From positions 125,761 to 154,032 of the forward strand of contig DAHC01000011.1 of the NCBI GenBank assembly GCA_002498375.1: a DNA stretch of 28,272 nucleotides. The letters are read 5' to 3'. Made by a program: the position numbers and the translations under genes. The notes beneath the pieces are model-generated. The model did no database searches, was not told the DNA's origin, and saw only the letters and a program-made list of their open reading frames with translations. Position 1 is the first letter of the stretch, and each line of letters opens with the position of its first letter. Below, piece after piece: positions 22,932-28,272 of this stretch. The stretch is from Methanocorpusculum sp. UBA424 (GTDB lineage Archaea > Halobacteriota > Methanomicrobia > Methanomicrobiales > Methanocorpusculaceae).

Positions 22932-23597
22932 ATGGATACCAGAATGAAATTCTTAGAGCACGAACTTGCCGAACAGGAACGCGGGCTCGCCGGCAAGCAG
23001 GAAACCGTACAGGCGACTGCCGAAAAATCTGAAAATACCGAAGAACTTGAACGCAAAATCCGTGAACTCGAGATCATGGTCAAAGGACTTACCGAGGAAC
23101 TTCTCGATCTGAAGTCCGTGACCCGTAAACTCAGCGTCCAGATGGAAAAACTCGGGGGCAGTCCAGTCAAAAGTCATCCGGAATCTTCCCGGTTCGGTGT
23201 CCGGAGAGGCGAGGTCGTCGCCGAGCCGACGGCAGACCCTGTTTCCGTTCGCACCGACATTCCCGCTTCAAAGAACACTCCTCCTCTCAGGAGACCGGCT
23301 GTCGAAACACCGGCTCCCCGCATGAGCCGTCCGACTCCTTCACCGGCACCCGAGCCAACACGGGCGGCCACCCCTGCTCCAGACATCCCGGTCGAGAATC
23401 TGAAACCCGGCGAGTTTGAATATGTAATGCAGCAGGACGGAACTATCCAGAAACGGAAGAAAACGACCGATCACAATGTTATCATCGCAGGTACCGGATA
23501 CAATCCGTCCCGTTCCTCACACTCGTTATCTATTCGTGCCGACTCCTCAGCAGTAATCGAAGCAGAAGATGACGACACTGTGGAAATCAAGCGTTAA
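22932..23597 (+). CDS. Coiled-coil protein encoded upstream of smc
   Basis: I do not recognise a named family. From ATG 22932 (MDTRMKFLEHELAEQE) the 221-residue protein has a charged heptad-like coiled coil at about 3-75, a Pro/Ala-rich flexible linker at about 100-160, a conserved-looking patch NLKPGEFEYVMQQDGTIQK with KKTTDHNVIIAGTGYNPS, and an acidic tail ending EAEDDDTVEIKR. There is no signal peptide or membrane segment. An AGGA at 22917 precedes the start; the frame runs upstream to 22872 without likeness. It lies 12 bp before smc, so it is in the smc-scpA operon and may act as a partner of the SMC complex; that is inferred from position only. Confidence 0.75.
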   Translation: MDTRMKFLEHELAEQERGLAGKQETVQATAEKSENTEELERKIRELEIMVKGLTEELLDLKSVTRKLSVQMEKLGGSPVKSHPESSRFGVRRGEVVAEPTADPVSVRTDIPASKNTPPLRRPAVETPAPRMSRPTPSPAPEPTRAATPAPDIPVENLKPGEFEYVMQQDGTIQKRKKTTDHNVIIAGTGYNPSRSSHSLSIRADSSAVIEAEDDDTVEIKR

Positions 23598-23609
23598 CGG
23601 AGTTCATTC

Positions 23610-26600
23610 GTGCACATTGTCCAGGTTGACATCGACAACTTCAAGTCTTTTTCCAGAAAGACAAAAATTCCCTTTTATGAAGGATTTACTGTAATCTCCG
23701 GGCCGAATGGTTCGGGAAAAAGCAATATCATCGATTCTATCCTTTTCGTTCTATCCTTATCCACCTCGCGGACCCTTCGCGCCGAGAAGCTCACGGATTT
23801 TATCAATACGATGTCTGGAAAAAATACCGCCGAGGTCACCCTCACCTTTTCAGACGACACAAAAATCCGCCGGCGGATCAAACGGACCGCAAACGGATAT
23901 TACAGCTATTATTATCTCAATGAAAAGACCTGTTCCCAGACGGAAATTCTGGAGTATCTGGCAAAACGCGGCATCAAGCCGCACGGATACAATGTCGTGA
24001 TGCAGGGAGATATCTCCCGCATCATGGATATGAGCGATCTGGAACGGAGAAGGATCATCGACGAGATCGCGGGAGTTGCGGAGTTCGATGATAAAAAAGA
24101 ACAGGCTCTCGTGGAACTCGAACAGGTGAGAGCCAGTATCGACCGCGAAGAGATCCTTCTTGCTTCATACGCCAAACAGCTGGAGGAACTTGCCGATGCC
24201 CGCGAGGATGCGGTAAAATATCAGAAACTTCAGGCTGAACTCGAGTATCTCAAAGCCGCAAAACAGATCGTCCGGCTCCAGGATCTTGAACGCGAACTCG
24301 GTCTGATCGCCCATTCGCGGTTGGAACAGGAGGAGAAGCGTGCGGGTATCCGTAACGACATTTCCCTCCAGGAAAACGAGAAAAACGCCCGTCTCGAGGA
24401 TGTCCGCGAGATCGATAAGGAGATCAGTCACCGACAGGGTCCTGCCTATATGCGGATCATCGGAGGCATTGAGGCCGAAAAAGGAAATATTCGTGTTGCC
24501 GAGGAGACCATCATCCGCAGGAAAAAGGAAAAAGAGAGCAATCTCGCTGAGATGAACCGCCTGTATCTCGAGCTCCAGAAAAATCAGAACACCCTCAACG
24601 ATAAGATCCGGGAATCCCAGACGCTCCAGATCGATAAGGCGAATCTGGCGATGGAACTCGAGGCCCAGAAGAAGACTCTCGAGAAAGCTCACGAGCTCGT
24701 CAGTAAATGCAGCCGGGACTCGAAAGGGGCCCAGGCCGAACTGGTCGATCTTATGCGGCAGGTCGAAGCGAAAAAGGAGGAGCGCGGTTCGATCGTTATT
24801 CAAAGGGACGGCATTATCGAACGGAGCCGTATCCGTGCGCAGGAGCTGGAAAAGCTGCAGAGGGAGCAGGGTTCTCTGGCCGATGAACGTTCAGAGAAGC
24901 AGGCCGAGATCGACTTGCTCGAACGCGATCTTCAGGATGCCAGGAAAAACAAAGGGATCCTCGATAAACAGATCGGCGAGACCGAACGGGCGATGCTTGG
25001 CGCACGCAAAGCTCTCGAACCTCTCAGAGAAGAAATCGCCAGACTGACGAAAAAGCAGATGCAGATCGAGGCCCAGCAGCAGGCATCGGGTGCCTCGGAT
25101 CGGACCATTTCGGCTATTCTCGGTATGGACGGCGTGTTTGGGACCGTTTCAAGTCTTGGAAAAGTGATCGATTCCGCATACACCGTGGCGTTAAACATAG
25201 CGGCCGGGGGGCGGCTCAACAACGTTGTCGTCGACTCCGATCAGACCGCAGCAGATGTGATCCGCTATCTGAAAGATGAACGGCTCGGCCGCCTGACGCT
25301 TCTTCCGCTGAACAAGATGAAGCCTCAGCCGCCCCTTCCTCCGCTCGCCGGCAATGGGGTCGTGGATTATGCCATCAACCTGATCGACTTTGATCCGGAA
25401 TACCGGGATGCTTTCAATTTAGTTTTTGGCCAGACGGTGGTCGTCGAGACGCTGGATGCCGGCCGGCGGCTCATGGGCAGATACCGGATGGTAACGCTGG
25501 AGGGCGAGCTTCTGGAGCGGGGCGGGGCCATGACCGGCGGATCGATTCGCAAAGATCTCCGCGGCTTCGGTGTTGCCGTCGGCCGCGAGTCTGCTGATAT
25601 TTCTGCAAAACTTGCTGACCTGCGCAATGATGAATCAGATCTGGTCGCAGCTGAAGCCCGTCACCGGTCGGTAGCAGAAGGTCTTCGCGCCGAACGAAAC
25701 GAATATGATTCGGCGATCGTTACGTTTGAACTAAAAATCAGTGACTGTAATCGGATCCTCGATAAGATCGCAGACGACGAGGTAAGGGCATCACGCCTTC
25801 TGGAAGAAACCGACCGGGATAAAAAGGAGACGGCGAATCAGGTGGCCGAACTCGAGACGCGTGTGGATGCTCTGTCTGATGAACTTGAGGTCCTGAATCA
25901 GCGGGTGAGCGAACTGCGCTCGGTTCTGAATGAGGATGAGTTTAATCTGCTCACCGATAAACTGCAGAAAGCCCAGTCGAGTTACAATGATACGTCTCGT
26001 CGGTATGAAAACAAGGTGAACGATCTTTCCGGTCTGAATCTCGAACGTCAGCATTTCAAACAGAATGTTGAGCAGATATCCCGGGAGCGGACTGCTCTGG
26101 AGGGAAAAAATGTCTCGATCGATCAGGAGATCGCGGGTTGTTATGCAGCGGTCGATGCTGCAAAATCCGTGATCACTTCGTTCGAGGATGAGATGAAGGC
26201 TTTCACCGGCGAGATCGAGCAGCTGACCGAGGAACGGAACAAAGCTCAGCATGCGGCGGATGAAGCGCAGCTGCGGATCGTGACTTTGCAGGGTGCCGAG
26301 GAGAGATGCAATGTGCAGATCTCCGCTTTTGATGAAAAATCCGCTTCTCTTGCTTTGGAGATGTCCGAGATCAAGGGTTCGATCACCGAGGATATCGTCT
26401 GCGATCTTTGCATGGACGAGATTCTTGACCGCGTCGCAACAACCGAGCGGGCCGTCAGAAGGCTTGGGAACGTGAATATGCGTGCGATCGAACAGTATGA
26501 TGAGGTCCAGAAGCGTTCCACTGAGCGGACCGAAAAGAAGGAGACGCTTTCCCGCGAACGTCAGGCACTTCTCGATAAGATCGACAGTTTCAAGCAGATG

Positions 26601-27059
26601 AAGTTCGATGCATTCATGAATGCCTACTCGGCAATCAATCTGCATTTTCAGGATATTTACTCCCGTCTGAATGAGGGTGCCGGTCATCTGATTCTGGATG
26701 ATATTGAGGATCCTTTCCAGGGGGGCATGACCTTCGAGGTTTCGCCGCGTGGAAAGGAAGTGACCCGACTGAATATGATGTCTGGGGGGGAGAAGTCGCT
26801 TACGACCCTTTCGTTTATTTTTGCGATCCAGCAGTATATGCCGGCGCCCTTTTATGCGCTGGATGAGGTGGACTCCAATCTGGACGGGGTGAATGTGGAG
26901 CGTTTGTCCCAGATGGTCCGCGATATCTGTACGCAAAGTCAGTTCGTGATCGTTTCGCACAGAAAACCGATGATCGAGGCGGCGGACCGGATGGTGGGCG
27001 TGACTCTGCGTATGAGCGATAAGAGTACGCTTGTGACTGGTGTGAAGGTGAATGGCTGA
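23610..27059 (+). CDS. smc: Chromosome segregation ATPase SMC
   Basis: SMC forms ring-shaped dimers that with the kleisin ScpA compact and separate chromosomes. The 1149-residue protein has every expected part: Walker A GPNGSGKS at 31-38, N-terminal coiled coil to about 500, hinge at about 500-650 (GVFGTVSSLGKVIDSA, GGRLNNVVVD, RGGAMTGGS), returning coiled coil, ABC signature MSGGEKS near 1057-1063 and Walker B FYALDEVD near 1081-1088, with SHRKPM as the H-loop. The start is GTG 23610, with GGAG at 23599-23602, 7 nt upstream. Its stop overlaps the scpA start by 8 bp. Confidence 0.98.
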   Translation: MHIVQVDIDNFKSFSRKTKIPFYEGFTVISGPNGSGKSNIIDSILFVLSLSTSRTLRAEKLTDFINTMSGKNTAEVTLTFSDDTKIRRRIKRTANGYYSYYYLNEKTCSQTEILEYLAKRGIKPHGYNVVMQGDISRIMDMSDLERRRIIDEIAGVAEFDDKKEQALVELEQVRASIDREEILLASYAKQLEELADAREDAVKYQKLQAELEYLKAAKQIVRLQDLERELGLIAHSRLEQEEKRAGIRNDISLQENEKNARLEDVREIDKEISHRQGPAYMRIIGGIEAEKGNIRVAEETIIRRKKEKESNLAEMNRLYLELQKNQNTLNDKIRESQTLQIDKANLAMELEAQKKTLEKAHELVSKCSRDSKGAQAELVDLMRQVEAKKEERGSIVIQRDGIIERSRIRAQELEKLQREQGSLADERSEKQAEIDLLERDLQDARKNKGILDKQIGETERAMLGARKALEPLREEIARLTKKQMQIEAQQQASGASDRTISAILGMDGVFGTVSSLGKVIDSAYTVALNIAAGGRLNNVVVDSDQTAADVIRYLKDERLGRLTLLPLNKMKPQPPLPPLAGNGVVDYAINLIDFDPEYRDAFNLVFGQTVVVETLDAGRRLMGRYRMVTLEGELLERGGAMTGGSIRKDLRGFGVAVGRESADISAKLADLRNDESDLVAAEARHRSVAEGLRAERNEYDSAIVTFELKISDCNRILDKIADDEVRASRLLEETDRDKKETANQVAELETRVDALSDELEVLNQRVSELRSVLNEDEFNLLTDKLQKAQSSYNDTSRRYENKVNDLSGLNLERQHFKQNVEQISRERTALEGKNVSIDQEIAGCYAAVDAAKSVITSFEDEMKAFTGEIEQLTEERNKAQHAADEAQLRIVTLQGAEERCNVQISAFDEKSASLALEMSEIKGSITEDIVCDLCMDEILDRVATTERAVRRLGNVNMRAIEQYDEVQKRSTERTEKKETLSRERQALLDKIDSFKQMKFDAFMNAYSAINLHFQDIYSRLNEGAGHLILDDIEDPFQGGMTFEVSPRGKEVTRLNMMSGGEKSLTTLSFIFAIQQYMPAPFYALDEVDSNLDGVNVERLSQMVRDICTQSQFVIVSHRKPMIEAADRMVGVTLRMSDKSTLVTGVKVNG

Positions 27060-27813
27060 AGAAATTCCTGACGGGAAACTCGAAGAGCCGGTCGAAATCT
27101 TGTATCAGCTGGCGAAGCGGGGGGAGATCGATCCGTGGAATGTCGATATCGTCGCGGTGACTGAACGGTTTTTGACGGAACTCGAACGCAGGCGTGAACT
27201 TGATCTGATGATCTCGGGCCGGACGATATTCTATGCGTCGGTTCTGCTTCGGATGAAGTCCGAGCTGCTTGACGGCCAGGAGGATGACGACGAGTGCTGC
27301 GATGACCTTTCCGAAGAAGGGTTGGATCCTTTCTCGGAAGATGATGTGGTCACGGAGCGTGCTCTTGGTCCGATCGAACTTCTCGAGCGCGAGATCGACC
27401 GCAGACTCAAGCGAAAGGATGCGCGGAAGCGTCCGGTCACCCTCTACGAACTGATCAAACAGCTGAAACTTGCGGAGAAGGCGGAGCGGAGACGGCAGAG
27501 AAGGCGGCGGTGTATCGACTCTGAGGATGAGTTATTCGAGGAGCCGGATGCCGGCGAGGTTGTGGGTATTGCGCATGATGAGGATTACGAACGTATGGCC
27601 GGGCGGATTTTCGCGCTCGTTCAGACGCATCCGGATGCGCGTGACCCGGGGGTTTCCCTGCATGAGCTGGCGGGAACTCTTCACTGGCCGGTATATTTTG
27701 TGTATCTCCCCTGTCTTTTTCTTGTTCAGAGCGGCAGGATCGATCTTGAGCAGGATGAGTTTTTCGGTGATCTTTGGGTGGTGATTCAGGATGGTTATAC
27801 AGAGAAGAGTTAA
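27052..27813 (+). CDS. scpA: Segregation and condensation protein A (kleisin)
   Basis: ScpA bridges the two SMC heads. The 253-residue protein opens with the family pattern EEPVEILYQLAKRGEIDPWNVDIVAVTERFL and FYASVLLRMKSELL, has an acidic middle part (about 80-105), a basic stretch with ERRRQRRRRC (about 147-156), and a C-terminal winged-helix region (about 180-253) that contacts an SMC head. Translation starts inside the last codons of smc, with AAGGTGA before the ATG, so it is coupled. No scpB is visible before the window ends. Confidence 0.94.
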   Translation: MAEEIPDGKLEEPVEILYQLAKRGEIDPWNVDIVAVTERFLTELERRRELDLMISGRTIFYASVLLRMKSELLDGQEDDDECCDDLSEEGLDPFSEDDVVTERALGPIELLEREIDRRLKRKDARKRPVTLYELIKQLKLAEKAERRRQRRRRCIDSEDELFEEPDAGEVVGIAHDEDYERMAGRIFALVQTHPDARDPGVSLHELAGTLHWPVYFVYLPCLFLVQSGRIDLEQDEFFGDLWVVIQDGYTEKS

Positions 27814-27916
27814 AAAAGAGCGTAATTTCTGGCTAATTCTGTTGGATATTCTGCTGATCCTTTGTCTGATCGGATTTGTGGCAATGCTTGTCTCTATTGT
27901 GCTGTCATTTATGTAA
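27791..27916 (+). CDS. Small membrane protein of 41 residues overlapping the end of scpA
   Basis: An ATG at 27791, in another frame and 23 bp before the scpA stop, opens a 41-codon ORF ending in TAA at 27914-27916. The peptide starts MVIQRRVKKERNFW, a positively charged N-terminus, followed by one long hydrophobic helix, LILLDILLILCLIGFVAML, and VSIVLSFM. It looks like a single-pass protein with an inside N-terminus by the positive-inside rule. An AGG lies directly before the ATG, giving only weak ribosome binding; coupling to scpA termination could help. No family is recognised. The clean basic-plus-hydrophobic layout argues for a real gene. Confidence 0.55.
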   Translation: MVIQRRVKKERNFWLILLDILLILCLIGFVAMLVSIVLSFM

Positions 27917-27998
27917 GTCTGACTTCATTCCGGTTGGTTTATATGTCTCATTGCCTAACATTATTCCCTCACACGTCAACCGATCTCTGAGCGACCCA

Positions 27999-28019
27999 TT
28001 CCGGGAAACTTTCCCGGAA
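27999..28019. repeat. Perfect 8-bp hairpin
   Basis: TTCCGGGA at 27999-28006 pairs with TCCCGGAA at 28012-28019 around a 5-nt loop. It lies 83 bp after the small membrane ORF. No T tract follows directly, so it may be a transcript 3' structure or a protein site. Confidence 0.5.
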
Positions 28020-28057
28020 GCCGCCTCACTGTTTCGGTGGGTTTATACGTGATTGGG

Positions 28058-28072
28058 GGTAACTATGTTACC
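28058..28072. promoter_or_regulatory. Palindrome GGTAAC-TAT-GTTACC, possible operator
   Basis: Two perfect 6-bp arms around TAT form a 15-bp symmetric site in a gene-free stretch, preceded by GGGTTTATACG at 28040-28050, which has a TATA-like core. It resembles a dimeric regulator site. No regulator is indicated. Confidence 0.35.
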
Positions 28073-28145
28073 TCGCAAGGCTCACGAACTGCGCCTCGGG
28101 ATTCTGGCAAACCTTTTGCCTGGCTCTCGGGAAGTCGGTTCGAAG

Positions 28146-28155
28146 ACTATATAAG
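28146..28155 (+). promoter_or_regulatory. TATA-like box near the window end
   Basis: ACTATATAAG is the best TATA match in 27917-28272, and a purine-rich GTGGAGGA follows at 28187-28194. No convincing start codon lies at the right distance. The 356 bases from 27917 to the end hold no gene I can support; reading frames there are short, and a gene may begin just past the edge. Confidence 0.35.
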
Positions 28156-28272
28156 CATCTGATGCGAATATGGTAGAGCTGTTTAAGTGGAGGACAAAAC
28201 GCGAATCATCCGGGTACTCTCGGAGTGATTGTTGGCCCTGACGTTGTAATTGTGGCGATGCGGACATTCATT

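Noticed and set aside
25791..26960. 389-codon ORF antisense to smc
   Set aside because: It is opposite the coiled coil and ATPase head of smc and has no family resemblance.
28130..28150. tRNA-like T loop (GGTTCGAAGAC)
   Set aside because: No matching acceptor, D or anticodon arms could be found at tRNA spacing.
28225..28272. Possible gene start VIVGPDVVIVAMRTFI running off the window
   Set aside because: Only 16 codons are visible, the start is GTG with no well-spaced ribosome binding site, and no family can be named.

Overview
The window is archaeal chromosome, most likely from a methanogen of the order Methanomicrobiales (a Methanocorpusculum-like genome is my best guess, by inference). 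Support comes from a proteasome beta subunit, an FttA/aCPSF1 termination factor with KH domains, a DUF1616 membrane protein, an archaeal-type NMN adenylyltransferase (NadM), AT-rich TATA-like promoters, and Shine-Dalgarno motifs of the GGAGG type.

Positions 1-9868 hold a complete type I-C CRISPR-Cas locus split into two divergent units. Leftward (- strand) run cas4-cas1-cas2, an AT-rich leader and CRISPR array 1 (21 uniform repeats plus a truncated end repeat, 21 spacers). Rightward (+ strand) run cas3, cas5c, cas8c (with an internal cas11c start), cas7 and CRISPR array 2 (5 full repeats with loop variants plus a truncated end repeat, 5 spacers, no recognisable leader). The far ends of the two arrays and their flanks form an 85-bp inverted repeat that brackets the whole locus. 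Cas5c has no ATG, GTG or TTG at its conserved N-terminus. A perfect ribosome binding site points to an ATC start just after a 13-codon upstream ORF.

Positions 9808-10160 have no recognised gene but carry a run of six hairpins ending in a T tract. Next come purB (-) and, divergently, a 923-residue fusion of a zinc-ribbon/PUA-like/PP-loop (PAPS-reductase family) protein to a cysteine desulfurase, then a TPR protein and a DUF1616 membrane protein ending in a hairpin-T terminator. On the - strand follow larB and nadM, overlapping by 4 bp and linked through pyridine dinucleotide chemistry.

From 18029 on, all genes are on the + strand: an AAA+ ATPase overlapping a PhnP-like metallo-hydrolase, psmB followed closely by fttA, then a coiled-coil protein, smc and scpA (chromosome condensation operon), and a probable 41-residue membrane peptide overlapping the end of scpA. 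The last 356 bases hold a strong hairpin, a perfect 6-bp-arm palindrome and a TATA-like box, but no gene I can support.
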